The notes beneath the pieces are model-generated. The model had not been told where the DNA came from and did no database searches. It saw nothing but the letters and a program-made list of their open reading frames with translations. Positions 9,112 to 17,552 of a DNA stretch of 64,000 bases are shown one piece after another. The translations under genes and the position numbers were made by a program. Each line of letters begins with the position of its first letter. The stretch's first letter is position 1. Source of the stretch: Rhodococcus jostii RHA1 (GTDB lineage Bacteria > Actinomycetota > Actinomycetes > Mycobacteriales > Mycobacteriaceae); the NCBI RefSeq assembly GCF_000014565.1, contig NC_008268.1, forward strand, positions 3,720,001-3,784,000, read 5' to 3'.

Positions 9112-9858
9112 TCAGCTGCCGAAGGGGGATGCGCTGTTGGAGTACCGCGCGAAGTCGCCCTGCGCCCCGCTGTAGACGTTGAGGTCGACGTCGCCGTTGA
9201 CGCCGGCGATGCGACCGGTGCTGGTGTACTGCCAGAACGTCCAGTTGCTCCAGCCGCCGGGGAGGGGGCCGGGGGCGTTCTGACCGTTGTAGTCGGCGAT
9301 CCACAGCGGGTAGCCGGCGAACTCGTTGGTGTTCGCCATCGCCGTCCGCCAGAAGTTCGGGTACGTGTAGATGATCGGCTGACGCCCGGTGAGCGATTGG
9401 ACCGTGTTGAGGTAGCGGTGCGTCCAGTCGATCAACGCCGCGGGCGGCAGCCCACCGGAATGCTCGATGTCGAGGACCGGAGGCATGTCACCCGGACCGT
9501 TGATGCCCAGCACCACCGTCGAGTAGAACGCGGCCTGCGCTTCCGGCGACTGGGTGGGGTCGGCGTAGTGGTACGCGCCCCGCGAGACGCCGGCCACCCG
9601 CATGGCGAGGCAGTCCTGGACGAAGAACGGATTGACGTAGTTGAGACTCTCGGTGGCCTTGACCATCGCGAAGTCGTGGCCGGCGTTGCGGACGGCGAAC
9701 CAGTCGATCGGCGACCCACCCGGATGTTGCCACGAGGCCACGTCCGGACCTCTGACAGGTTCGGCGGCAGCATGCCCCGGCACTGCGGCCGCGAGCGCAC
9801 CGGCGAGCAGTAGTGGTGCGATCTTGGAGAACCTTCGGACCTTCACCCCGATAGCCAT
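9112..9858 (-). CDS. Secreted GH25 lysozyme-like muramidase
   Basis: This 248-residue protein has a signal peptide (residues 1-30, basic KVRRF start, cleavage after AAA or GHA) followed by a single glycoside hydrolase family 25 domain. Typical marks are GPDVASWQHP at the start of the barrel, DFAMVKATES, the catalytic DIEHSGG motif near residue 127 (Asp/Glu pair), YTYPNFW and the C-terminal WTFWQYTS strand. GH25 enzymes cleave the MurNAc-GlcNAc beta-1,4 bond of peptidoglycan. No cell-wall-binding repeats are present. ATG 9858 is the only start giving a proper signal peptide. Family call is firm; physiological role is not known. Confidence 0.88.
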   Translation of the reverse strand: MAIGVKVRRFSKIAPLLLAGALAAAVPGHAAAEPVRGPDVASWQHPGGSPIDWFAVRNAGHDFAMVKATESLNYVNPFFVQDCLAMRVAGVSRGAYHYADPTQSPEAQAAFYSTVVLGINGPGDMPPVLDIEHSGGLPPAALIDWTHRYLNTVQSLTGRQPIIYTYPNFWRTAMANTNEFAGYPLWIADYNGQNAPGPLPGGWSNWTFWQYTSTGRIAGVNGDVDLNVYSGAQGDFARYSNSASPFGS

Positions 9859-9905
9859 GCGCCCGAGGGTAACGTCTTCCCGCTGCCCGCACGTGGCAAC
9901 GGACG

Positions 9906-10943
9906 TCACTTCGTCACGTACGCCGCCTGCCGGAGCGTCTCGCCGCGCGCAGCGCGTCCCGGGGCCGACGACGCGTTGATCGCGAGCACCGACAGCAACT
10001 CGTACGCGACATGCGCTGCCGCGATGCCGGTGATCTCGGCGTGGTCGTATGCGGGCGCCACCTCCACGATGTCGGCGCCGACCACGTTCAGGCCGACCAG
10101 TCCGCGCAGTGTGTTCAGCAACTCGCGGGACGTCATCCCACCGGCCTCGGGTGTTCCGGTGCCCGGCGCGTGCGCGGGATCGAGGACGTCGATGTCCACG
10201 GACACGTAGACCGGTCCGCCGTCGAGCCGTCGACGCATCCGTTCGACGATGCTCGCGACCCCGTCCACCTCGTAGTCGTCGGAGCGGATGACCTGGAAGC
10301 CGAGAACGGCGTCGTCCTCGAGGTCCTTCTTGCTGTACAGCGGGCCGCGGATACCGATGTGCTGCGAACGCTCGAGGTCGATCAGCCCCTCCTCGCTGGC
10401 CCGCCGGAACGGGGTGCCGTGCGTGTAGGGGGCACCGAAGTAGGTGTCCCAAGTGTCGAGGTGCGCGTCGAAGTGCAGCACGGCGATGGGGCCGTGGTCG
10501 CGGGCGAGGGACCGCAGGATCGGCAGGGCGATGGTGTGGTCGCCGCCGAGCGTCAGCACGGTGGAACCGTCCTTGCGCAGGTCGGTGACGGCGCCGTCGA
10601 CGGTGGCCAGGGCTTCCTGGATGTCGAACGGGTTGACGCCGATGTCGCCGAAGTCGGCGACCTGCTGCGCCGCGAAGGGGTGCACGTCGAGTGCGGGGTT
10701 GTACGGACGCAGCAGCTTCGATGCGGCGCGGATGTGGCCGGGGCCGAAGCGTGCGCCGGGACGGTAGCTCACGCCGGAGTCGAACGGGACGCCCATCACG
10801 GTGACGTCGGCGCGAGACACCTCGTCGAGCCGGGGGAGGCGGGCGAATGTGCTGGGTTCGGCGTAGCGCGGCGTGCGGGTGGCGTCGACGGGGCCTTGGA
10901 TGCGGGTCGCGTCGATGGGGCCCTGGATGTCGTCTGTACTCAT
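9906..10943 (-). CDS. Ureohydrolase: agmatinase or guanidinobutyrase
   Basis: This 345-residue manganese ureohydrolase has all binuclear metal motifs: GGDHTIALP near residue 140, [10 protein letters not shown] near residue 160 and [14 protein letters not shown] near residue 255. Family members hydrolyse a guanidino group to urea plus amine. SpeB (agmatine) and GbuA (4-guanidinobutyrate) cannot be told apart by eye. Guanidinobutyrate is favoured because the divergent operon encodes a basic amino-acid 2-monooxygenase and an amidase that would yield this substrate from arginine. The N-terminus has an in-frame duplication, IQGP(I/V)DATR twice. An operator-like repeat lies at 11007-11025 upstream. 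Confidence 0.88.
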   Translation of the reverse strand: MSTDDIQGPIDATRIQGPVDATRTPRYAEPSTFARLPRLDEVSRADVTVMGVPFDSGVSYRPGARFGPGHIRAASKLLRPYNPALDVHPFAAQQVADFGDIGVNPFDIQEALATVDGAVTDLRKDGSTVLTLGGDHTIALPILRSLARDHGPIAVLHFDAHLDTWDTYFGAPYTHGTPFRRASEEGLIDLERSQHIGIRGPLYSKKDLEDDAVLGFQVIRSDDYEVDGVASIVERMRRRLDGGPVYVSVDIDVLDPAHAPGTGTPEAGGMTSRELLNTLRGLVGLNVVGADIVEVAPAYDHAEITGIAAAHVAYELLSVLAINASSAPGRAARGETLRQAAYVTK

Positions 10944-11006
10944 CGGAATCCTTCGGTGTGTGCCGGAGACGTGGCGTCGTCGTATCGTTTCCTTGGAATG
11001 CATTCT

Positions 11007-11025
11007 TGTCAACACCTGTTTCCTA
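11007..11025 (-). promoter_or_regulatory. Operator/promoter element, copy 1 (ureohydrolase side)
   Basis: On the minus strand this reads TAGGAAACAGGTGTTGACA. The same 19 bases with one change (CAG to CAT) lie in opposite orientation at 11690-11708. The final TTGACA can serve as a -35 box of the leftward promoter for the ureohydrolase gene (start 10943), with GGAAACA just upstream as the likely regulator contact. The XRE-cupin gene between the two sites is the obvious candidate regulator. Confidence 0.65.
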
Positions 11026-11051
11026 TACGAGACACAACGAAGGATCGATGC

Positions 11052-11672
11052 ATGGCGAACGAGCTCGCAACCGAAGGTGCGTCGGGCGTCGACGCGCCCA
11101 GAATCGGCCCCCGGCTCAAGGCCGCCCGGCAGGCCCAGCGCCTCACCCTCGATGACCTGGCCGCCAGCTGCGGCATCACCAAGGGCTACCTGTCGAAGAT
11201 CGAGCGGGACCACGCGAGCGCATCCGTCGCCACGCTGGTGCGGATCTGCGCCGCACTGAACATTCCCGTCGGGTCGCTGTTCGAGAGCTCCGCCGCAGGT
11301 GAGGTGGTACGAGCCGACAACTACCCGCCGATCAGTTTCGGCGGGGAGCGCATGGCCGAGTTCCTGCTGACCCCGTTCGGCGAGCGCCGCATCCAGTCGC
11401 TCCTGAGCCGAATCGAGCCCGGCGGCGGGAGCGGCTCGGAAACGTACGAGCTTCCGGTCGACGTCGCCTTCGTCTACGTCGTCTCCGGCCGGATCTGCAT
11501 TTCCTTCAACGGTCCAGGGGCCGGGGAGGACGTGTCGCTCGCGACCGGGGACGCGTTCACCTTCTCGCCCCAGTTGCCGCACAGCTTCCGCGCGCTCGGC
11601 GACGACACCGCGACGGTCCTGTGGATTCTGACCCCCGCACTACCGGACGACGTCCGGCCCACCTCCCGCTAG
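11052..11672 (+). CDS. XRE family regulator with cupin sensor domain
   Basis: This 206-residue protein has an N-terminal Cro/C1-type helix-turn-helix (residues about 18-72, [16 protein letters not shown] and [14 protein letters not shown]) and a C-terminal cupin_2 domain (residues about 120-195, with a [11 protein letters not shown] strand). Such regulators, for example PuuR, bind their operators and sense a small ligand in the cupin, usually controlling amine or amino-acid catabolism. It lies between the divergent ureohydrolase gene and the permease-amidase-monooxygenase operon. Identical operator-like repeats flank it on both sides, so it probably controls both units. ATG 11052 is used; the ATG at 11048 is out of frame. 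Confidence 0.9.
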   Translation: MANELATEGASGVDAPRIGPRLKAARQAQRLTLDDLAASCGITKGYLSKIERDHASASVATLVRICAALNIPVGSLFESSAAGEVVRADNYPPISFGGERMAEFLLTPFGERRIQSLLSRIEPGGGSGSETYELPVDVAFVYVVSGRICISFNGPGAGEDVSLATGDAFTFSPQLPHSFRALGDDTATVLWILTPALPDDVRPTSR

Positions 11673-11689
11673 GAAACCGTCAAGCGGTT

Positions 11690-11708
11690 TAGGAAACATG
11701 TGTTGACA
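11690..11708 (+). promoter_or_regulatory. Operator/promoter element, copy 2 (permease side)
   Basis: This site reads TAGGAAACATGTGTTGACA and is the inverted counterpart of the element at 11007-11025, 18 of 19 bases identical. TTGACA at 11703-11708 would be the -35 box for the rightward permease-amidase-monooxygenase operon, with a weak -10 (CATTGT) 17 bases later. A half copy, TAGGAAACCG, lies at 11670-11679 and forms a small hairpin with CGGTTT at 11685-11690. Confidence 0.65.
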
Positions 11709-11765
11709 GTCACGGCTTGCCCGTTCATTGTTGTCCACATCACTCCACCGCTCAGGAGCTCAACG

Positions 11766-13223
11766 TTGGACATCACCAAGATTTCTCCGCGCCCGCCGGG
11801 ACTGGCCGGCGCACTGCGCGCCCGCAAATCGGTCGACGCGATCGTGGCGCGCAACGACCAGGAACCCGGTCACGGCCTCAAGCGGTCGATGGGCCTGGTG
11901 CACCTCACCGCACTGAGCATCGGTGCGTCGCTGGGAACGGGCATCTTCGTCATCCTCGGCGAGGCGACACCCAAAGCCGGCCCCGCCGTCGTCCTCGCCT
12001 TCGTGCTCGCGGCATTCACCGCCCTCTTCTCCGCCCTCTCCTACGCGGAACTCGCAGGCAGCATCCCTGTCTCCGGTAGCTCCTACTCGTACACCTACGC
12101 GACGATGGGCGAACTCTTCGCGTGGATCTGCGGCTGGTGCCTGATGCTCGAATACGGCGTCTCGGTCGCAGCCGTCGCCGTCGGCTGGGGCGAGTACATC
12201 AACGAACTACTCCACGGCATGTTCGGCATCGCACTACCCACCGCGATCAGCGAATCACCGGGCGCGGGCGGCATCGTGAACGTGCCCGCCATCGTCATCG
12301 TGCTCGTCGCGGTGGCACTGCTGACCCGGGGAGCTTCCGAGAGCGCCCTGGTGAACACGGTCATGGTCGCCCTCAAGATCCTCGTGCTCGTATTCTTCTG
12401 CGCGGTCGCGTTCACCGCGTTCCGCGCCGGAAACTTCGCACCGTTCATCCCTCTCGGCGCGGCAGGCGTGACGGCCGCGGCCTCCCAGGTGTTCTTCGCC
12501 TACATCGGGTTCGACGCCGCGTCGACCGCAGGCGACGAGGCGAAGAACGCGAAACGCGACCTTCCCCGCGCCATCATCCTCTCGCTCCTGATCGTCACGA
12601 TCCTCTACTGCCTGGTCGCGATCGCCGCCGTCGGCGCGATGCCCTGGCAGGACATCGCGGGCGAGGGCGCCGCACTCGCGACCATCCTGAATGCCGCGAC
12701 CACCAGCACCTGGCCCGCCATCCTCCTGTCGGCGGGCGCGGTGATCGCCATCGCCAGCGTCGTCCTCGCCGTGATGTACGGGCAGACCCGGATCCTGTAC
12801 GCGATGTCGCTCGACGGTCTCGTTCCGCGGGTCTTCTCCCGCGTCAACCCGCGCACCCGGGTGCCCGTCGTCAACATCGTCGTCGTCGGCGGTGTCGTGT
12901 CCGCGCTCGCCGGCTTCGTGCCGCTGGGCGAACTGGCCGACGCGACGAGTATCGGCTCGCTGTTCGCGTTCATGCTCGTCAACATCGCCGTGATCATCCT
13001 GCGCCGGCGCCATCCCGACCTGCACCGCAGCTTCCGGACGCCGCTGTTCCCACTGATGCCGGTTCTCGGCGTCGTGTTCTGCGCGCTGCTGCTGTTCGGC
13101 CTCGGCGTCTCGACGTGGGTGGCATTCGCGCTGTGGATGGCAGTCGGGCTCGCGATCTACTTCGCGTACGGCGTCCGCAAGTCCGAACTCCGCAACAGCC
13201 CGGAAGAGGTGACGGCACCATGA
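11766..13223 (+). CDS. APC family amino-acid permease
   Basis: This 485-residue integral membrane protein of the amino acid-polyamine-organocation superfamily has about 12 predicted helices. It begins with the GLVHLTALSIGASLGTGIFV helix typical of cationic amino-acid transporters and has the conserved FFAYIGFDAASTAGDEAKN segment near residue 245. TTG 11766 is preferred because AGGAG at 11754-11758 sits 7 bases ahead of it; an upstream ATG at 11700 would place the coding start inside the operator. It heads an operon with the amidase and monooxygenase (ATGA overlap at its end). The likely substrate is arginine or lysine, inferred from those neighbours. Confidence 0.88.
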   Translation: MDITKISPRPPGLAGALRARKSVDAIVARNDQEPGHGLKRSMGLVHLTALSIGASLGTGIFVILGEATPKAGPAVVLAFVLAAFTALFSALSYAELAGSIPVSGSSYSYTYATMGELFAWICGWCLMLEYGVSVAAVAVGWGEYINELLHGMFGIALPTAISESPGAGGIVNVPAIVIVLVAVALLTRGASESALVNTVMVALKILVLVFFCAVAFTAFRAGNFAPFIPLGAAGVTAAASQVFFAYIGFDAASTAGDEAKNAKRDLPRAIILSLLIVTILYCLVAIAAVGAMPWQDIAGEGAALATILNAATTSTWPAILLSAGAVIAIASVVLAVMYGQTRILYAMSLDGLVPRVFSRVNPRTRVPVVNIVVVGGVVSALAGFVPLGELADATSIGSLFAFMLVNIAVIILRRRHPDLHRSFRTPLFPLMPVLGVVFCALLLFGLGVSTWVAFALWMAVGLAIYFAYGVRKSELRNSPEEVTAP

Positions 13224-14020
13224 GAGCAGCGCTGTTCCAAGGTCCCGAACTGTCCTTCGACGTGGCGGCGAACCTCTCCGCCATCGAGTCGGTCGCGCAG
13301 ACGGCGGCGGCATCCGGGGCGTCCATCCTGGTCTGCCCGGAGATGGCGGCCACCGGCTACAACATCGGATCTCTGATCGCGGAGCGGGCCGAACCCGCCG
13401 ACGGACCGATCGCGACGCGGATCGCGGAGATCGCGCGCGAGTCCGGGATCGCCGTCGTCTACGGATACCCCGAGGCGGACGGGGGCGTCGTCTACAACAG
13501 CGTGCAGGTGTTCGACCCGTCCGGGACGCCGCTCGCCAACTACCGCAAGACCCACCTGTTCGGTGAGCTCGACCGCTCGCACTTCGCCGCCGGCGACGAA
13601 CTGGTGGTCCAGTTCGACCACGCCGGAATCCGGTGCGGAATCCTGATCTGCTACGACGTCGAGTTCCCGGAAGCCGTTCGCGCACATGCCGACCGGGGAA
13701 CCCAGTGGCTCGTCGTCCCCACCGGCCTGATGAGCCCGTACGAATTCATCGCGGAGAGCGTCGTCCCCACCCGGGCCTACGAGAGTCAGCTCTTCGTCAC
13801 GTACGTCAACCGGTGCGGCACCGAAGCCGACCTCGACTACTGCGGATCCAGTTGCGCGATCGCGCCCGACGGCACCGAACTCGCCCGCGCCGGCCGCCAC
13901 GAGGAGCTGGCGATCGTCGACCTCGAACTCGACGTCCTCCACCGATCCCGCCGCGGGAACACCCATCTCGACGACCGACGCGTCGACCTCTACCCCTTCC
14001 TGCAGGAGAAGACTTCATGA
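13220..14020 (+). CDS. Nitrilase-superfamily amidase (guanidinobutyramidase or aminovaleramidase)
   Basis: This 266-residue carbon-nitrogen hydrolase has the full catalytic triad: Glu41 (VCPEMAATGY), Lys110 (NYRKTHLF) and Cys144 (ILICYDVEFPE). The closest functional parallel is DavA, which hydrolyses 5-aminovaleramide formed by lysine 2-monooxygenase. The equivalent step in the arginine oxygenase route converts 4-guanidinobutyramide to 4-guanidinobutyrate. It overlaps the permease by 4 nt and the monooxygenase by 4 nt (both ATGA), so all three are one translation unit. The ureohydrolase next door favours the arginine version. The substrate is inferred. Confidence 0.86.
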   Translation: MRAALFQGPELSFDVAANLSAIESVAQTAAASGASILVCPEMAATGYNIGSLIAERAEPADGPIATRIAEIARESGIAVVYGYPEADGGVVYNSVQVFDPSGTPLANYRKTHLFGELDRSHFAAGDELVVQFDHAGIRCGILICYDVEFPEAVRAHADRGTQWLVVPTGLMSPYEFIAESVVPTRAYESQLFVTYVNRCGTEADLDYCGSSCAIAPDGTELARAGRHEELAIVDLELDVLHRSRRGNTHLDDRRVDLYPFLQEKTS

Positions 14021-15705
14021 CGATCCCCGTCACTCCGGACAGCACCGCCGCGGACACCGATCCCCGGCCGCTCACCATGTTCGGCCCCGACTTCCCGTTC
14101 GCCTACGATGACTACGTCACGCACCGCTCAGGTCTCGGCGCGGTGCCCACCGATCGCCACGGCACCGAGGTGGCGGTCATCGGCGGCGGACTGTCGGGGA
14201 TGGTCACTGCGTACGAGCTGATGAAACTCGGGCTGAAACCGATTGTCTACGAGGCCGATCAGATCGGTGGCCGGATGCGGTCGCATCCGTTCGACGGGCA
14301 CCCGGACGTGGTCGCCGAGATGGGCGCGATGCGGTTCCCACCGTCGTCGACCACCCTGTTCCACTACCTCGACGCCATGGGACTGCGGACCGAGGCATTC
14401 CCGAACCCGCTCGCCGACAGCACCCCCAGCACGGTCATCGACCTCAAGGGCGAAAGCTACTACGCGCAGCACCTCGACGACCTGCCGCCCGTGTTCCGGG
14501 AGGTCTCGGATGCGTGGCAGCGCACGCTCGAGGACCACGCCGAGCTGATTCCGCTCCAGCAAGCGATCCGCGACCGCGACACCGCCGAACTCAAGCGCAT
14601 CTGGAACGACCTGGTGGTCCGGCTCGACGATCAGACGTTCTACGGCTTCCTCGCCTCGTCGAAGCACTTCGCGTCGTTCCGGCATCGGGAAGTGTTCGGG
14701 CAGGTCGGTTTCGGAACGGGCGGCTGGGACACCGACTTCCCCAACTCCATCCTCGAGATCCTGCGCGTCGTCATCACCGCCGCCGACGACCACCACCGCG
14801 GCATCGTCGGCGGGTCGCAGCAACTGCCCCTGCGCCTGTGGACCGACACCCCTACGGGGATGGCGCACTGGCCGGACGGCACGTCGGTGCGTGCACTCAA
14901 CGGCGGAGCCACCCGGCCCCGCGTCACCGAGGTCCGCAGGACCGCACCGCACCAGGTGACGGTCACCGACTCGTCCGGTGAGATCCGCACCTACCCCGCC
15001 GCCGTCTTCACGGCGCAGAGCTGGATGCTGCTCAACAACATTCACTGCGACGACGACCTGTTCCCGATCGACCACTGGACCGCCATCGAACGCACCCACT
15101 ACATGGGGTCGACGAAGGTGTTCGCCCTCGTGGATCGTCCGTTCTGGAAGGACAAGGATCCGGTCACCGGCCGCGATCTCGTCAGCATGACCCTGACGGA
15201 CCGGATGAGCCGCGGCACCTACCTCCTCGACCACGGCGACGACAAGCCCGGCCTGATCTGCCTGTCCTACACGTGGTCCGACGATTCACTCAAGCTTCTG
15301 CCGCTCGATGCGACGGAGCGGATGAACCTCATGATCAAGTCGCTCGAGGAGATCTACCCGGGAGTCGACTTCCGCAGTCACATCATCTCGACCCCGGTCA
15401 CGCTGTCCTGGGAGACCGAACGCGACTTCATGGGTGCGTTCAAGGCGAACCTCCCCGGCCACTACCGGTACCAGGAACGGCTGTTCAGCCATTTCGTCCA
15501 GGACGAACTCCACCCGCGACACCGCGGCATCTTCCTGGCCGGTGACGACATCTCCTGGACAGCGGGCTGGGCGGAGGGCGCCGTGCAGACCGCGCTCAAC
15601 GCCGTCTGGGGCGTGATGCACCACCTGGGCGGTGCCGCCCCGGCCGACAACCCCGGCCCCGGCGACCGGTACGCCGAACTCGGCCCGATCCGCTTGTGCG
15701 ACTAG
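14017..15705 (+). CDS. Lysine/arginine 2-monooxygenase-like flavoenzyme
   Basis: This 562-residue FAD enzyme of the monoamine oxidase fold resembles lysine 2-monooxygenase DavB and tryptophan 2-monooxygenase from end to end. Signatures are TMFGPDFPFAYDDYV near the N-terminus, the dinucleotide motif VIGGGLSGMVTAYELMKLGL at about residue 53, VFGQVGFGTGGWDTDFPNS, RGTYLLDHGDDKPG and the C-terminal GDDISWTAGWAEGAVQTALN. These enzymes convert an amino acid plus O2 to the amide, CO2 and water. With an amidase upstream and a ureohydrolase divergent, L-arginine is the favoured substrate and lysine the alternative. Its stop codon lies in the CTAG used by the adjacent IS element. Confidence 0.87.
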   Translation: MTIPVTPDSTAADTDPRPLTMFGPDFPFAYDDYVTHRSGLGAVPTDRHGTEVAVIGGGLSGMVTAYELMKLGLKPIVYEADQIGGRMRSHPFDGHPDVVAEMGAMRFPPSSTTLFHYLDAMGLRTEAFPNPLADSTPSTVIDLKGESYYAQHLDDLPPVFREVSDAWQRTLEDHAELIPLQQAIRDRDTAELKRIWNDLVVRLDDQTFYGFLASSKHFASFRHREVFGQVGFGTGGWDTDFPNSILEILRVVITAADDHHRGIVGGSQQLPLRLWTDTPTGMAHWPDGTSVRALNGGATRPRVTEVRRTAPHQVTVTDSSGEIRTYPAAVFTAQSWMLLNNIHCDDDLFPIDHWTAIERTHYMGSTKVFALVDRPFWKDKDPVTGRDLVSMTLTDRMSRGTYLLDHGDDKPGLICLSYTWSDDSLKLLPLDATERMNLMIKSLEEIYPGVDFRSHIISTPVTLSWETERDFMGAFKANLPGHYRYQERLFSHFVQDELHPRHRGIFLAGDDISWTAGWAEGAVQTALNAVWGVMHHLGGAAPADNPGPGDRYAELGPIRLCD

Positions 15706-15747
15706 CGCCCGTGAGTACTTATTAACGTCCCGGGGGCTGTTGCGGAA
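15706..15747 (+). repeat. Left terminal inverted repeat of the IS
   Basis: It starts CGCCCGTGAGTACTTATTAA and continues through a C/G-rich stretch into GGGGGCTGTTG. Compared with the right end it lacks two C residues in the initial C run. It is the downstream (3') end relative to the transposase. Confidence 0.88.
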
Positions 15748-15820
15748 TTGAGTGAGGGCGGTCCGGGTGCGGGTGTCTCGTGCCGCGGTGGGTGCCGGTG
15801 CGGGGGTGGCCCCCGCCGGG

Positions 15821-17461
15821 TCAGGGGGTGGCCGGGAGCGGGGTGCCTCCGGTCAGGTGGGTGAGGATCTTGCCCAGGTTGTGCACGGTGGCGTGGAACG
15901 CCCATTCGCTGCGGGCGCGGTCGAGGCCGCGGCTGGTGAAGCGGCGGAATCCGAGGTTGTGTTTGGCGTGCCCGAACACGGTTTCGGCGATGGGTGAGCG
16001 TTTGCGGTAGGTGGCGATACCGGCCTCGGTGCGCAGCCGGTGGGTCATGGCCTGGATCGGATCCGCTTGCGGCGGTGGCGGTCCGGTGACCGGATCAGCG
16101 GTGGCGGCGGCCTCGAGGTGACGGGATTTGCCGGTGGCGATCAACCGGTCCGGGCCCGGCGCGGTGAGGTTCTCGCGGGAGCAGTAGCCGGCGTCGAAGA
16201 GCATCACCCCGATCAGCTCCTCCGGGCTCGTGCCGGTCGGTTCCTTCCCACGTCGGGTGGCGTCGATCAGGTGCGCGGCCGCCCCGGCCTTGTCGACCAT
16301 CTCGGGGAAATAGTCGTAGTCCGCCGGGCCGGTCCCGACCCCGGTGGCCAGGATCAACCCGTCCTCGCTGGTGAAGGCCTGGCAGTTGTAGCCCTGCACC
16401 CAGCCGCCGCCGCGCAGCGGCTGCAACCGCGAGTCGGGGTCGGTGGTGTTGCGGCGCCGCTGCCCGGCGGCGGCGGCGCGCTCACCCTGTTTGCGGAGGG
16501 CGGTGTCGAGTTCGGTGCGCCGGCGCCGGGCCAGGTGGTGCTCGTCGACCGGCTTCGGTGCGAACCGGGTGCCCCCGCCCCCGGCCGCGGTGCCACCCTG
16601 GAACCGCTCGATCACCGCCTGCTGGGCGGCGACCGCCTCGGCCAGACGCCGCTCGGCGGCGGCGACCTCGGCCCCGACCGGCACCCGGCCCATCACCGTC
16701 TGGCCCGCGTCGAGCCGGGCCAGATAGTCCTGTGCTTTCCCCTCCCGCTCGCACTGTTCGGCGTCCTTCTCCGCGTCGAGCTGGGCCAATGCCTCGGCGA
16801 TCCGGGCCGAGCGGGTGCTGGGATCGGCCAACTCCGCCGGCACCTGTCCCGGGCCCGAATCGTCCTCGCCGTAGAGGTCGTCCTCGGCGTCATCGGTGGC
16901 GGCGTGCGCGGCCGCCGCGGCGGCGGCGATCCGCGCGGCCTCGGCCTCGGCTGCCCGGCGCAGCCCGTCCTCGGTGCGGTTGGCGTCCTTCGATGCGTTC
17001 GAGGCGATCTTCACCCCGTCCAACGCGATCGTCTCGAGTCGGCCCAGACCCAACCGTGCGGCCAGGATCAGGACCTGCGTGAACAGGGCCTCGCAGGCGG
17101 TGTGGTTGTCCTTGCGGAACCGTGAGATCGTCACGTGGTCGGGGGTGTCGCCGGCGCAGATCACCCGGTAGGACACCACCTCCGAGCAGGCCCGCTCGAT
17201 CTGCCGCGACGACCGCACCCCCCGCGACCACGCCCAGATCAGCAGGGTCACCAGCATGTCCGGGTCGTACCCGGCGCGCCCGGCACCCCCGGTGCGGCGA
17301 GAGTCGTGAAAGGCGCTGGTGTCGAGATGGGTGTCGACGATCTCGATCACCGTCCACACCGGATGCGTGGGCGGCACCCACTCCCGCATGTCCGGCGGCA
17401 ACAAAAACTGCTGATCACGATTCACCGGTCGATACCCCTTGGCCACCAACACATTATCCAA
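15821..17461 (-). CDS. tnpA: IS1182 family transposase
   Basis: This 546-residue DDE transposase has the IS1182 layout. An N-terminal DUF772-type region contains YRPVNRDQQFLLPPDMREWV and WAWSRGVRSSRQIE. The first catalytic Asp lies in ETIALDGVKIASNAS (near residue 148), the second in VMLFDAGYCSREN, and the Glu in SPIAETVFGHAKHNLGFRRF near the C-terminus. A long Ala/Arg/Glu-rich helical insertion (about residues 165-330) separates the first and second Asp. The frame is intact, so the element may be active. The start shown is TTG 17461; GTG codons 9 and 15 bases downstream are alternatives. Confidence 0.93.
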   Translation of the reverse strand: MDNVLVAKGYRPVNRDQQFLLPPDMREWVPPTHPVWTVIEIVDTHLDTSAFHDSRRTGGAGRAGYDPDMLVTLLIWAWSRGVRSSRQIERACSEVVSYRVICAGDTPDHVTISRFRKDNHTACEALFTQVLILAARLGLGRLETIALDGVKIASNASKDANRTEDGLRRAAEAEAARIAAAAAAAHAATDDAEDDLYGEDDSGPGQVPAELADPSTRSARIAEALAQLDAEKDAEQCEREGKAQDYLARLDAGQTVMGRVPVGAEVAAAERRLAEAVAAQQAVIERFQGGTAAGGGGTRFAPKPVDEHHLARRRRTELDTALRKQGERAAAAGQRRRNTTDPDSRLQPLRGGGWVQGYNCQAFTSEDGLILATGVGTGPADYDYFPEMVDKAGAAAHLIDATRRGKEPTGTSPEELIGVMLFDAGYCSRENLTAPGPDRLIATGKSRHLEAAATADPVTGPPPPQADPIQAMTHRLRTEAGIATYRKRSPIAETVFGHAKHNLGFRRFTSRGLDRARSEWAFHATVHNLGKILTHLTGGTPLPATP

Positions 17462-17510
17462 GAAACATCAGGTCGGGGCGCCGCGGCACGCGGACACCCC
17501 GACCCGGAAA

Positions 17511-17552
17511 TTTGAAACAGCCCCCCGCGGTTAATAAGTACTCACGGGGGCG
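17511..17552 (-). repeat. Right terminal inverted repeat of the IS
   Basis: Read inward on the minus strand it starts CGCCCCCGTGAGTACTTATT and continues into GGGGGGCTGTTTC, mirroring the left end. The transposase promoter should lie in or next to it, since the coding start is 50 bases inside. Confidence 0.88.

Larger units (their letters stand above)
15706..17552 (-). mobile_element. IS1182-family insertion sequence, complete
   Basis: The element is 1847 bases long, has one transposase gene and imperfect terminal inverted repeats of about 40 bases (15706-15747 and 17511-17552). Both ends share GTGAGTACTTATTAAC and a following G-rich GGGGGCTGTT block. CTAG lies immediately outside both ends (15702-15705 and 17553-17556), consistent with a 4-base duplicated palindromic target. 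It separates two convergent genes without damaging either, because their stop codons lie in the CTAG copies. Confidence 0.92.

Noticed and set aside
11700..11765. ATG 11700 as start of the amino-acid permease.
   Set aside because: It lies within the operator/-35 element and has no ribosome site. TTG 11766 has AGGAG at correct spacing and matches the family start.
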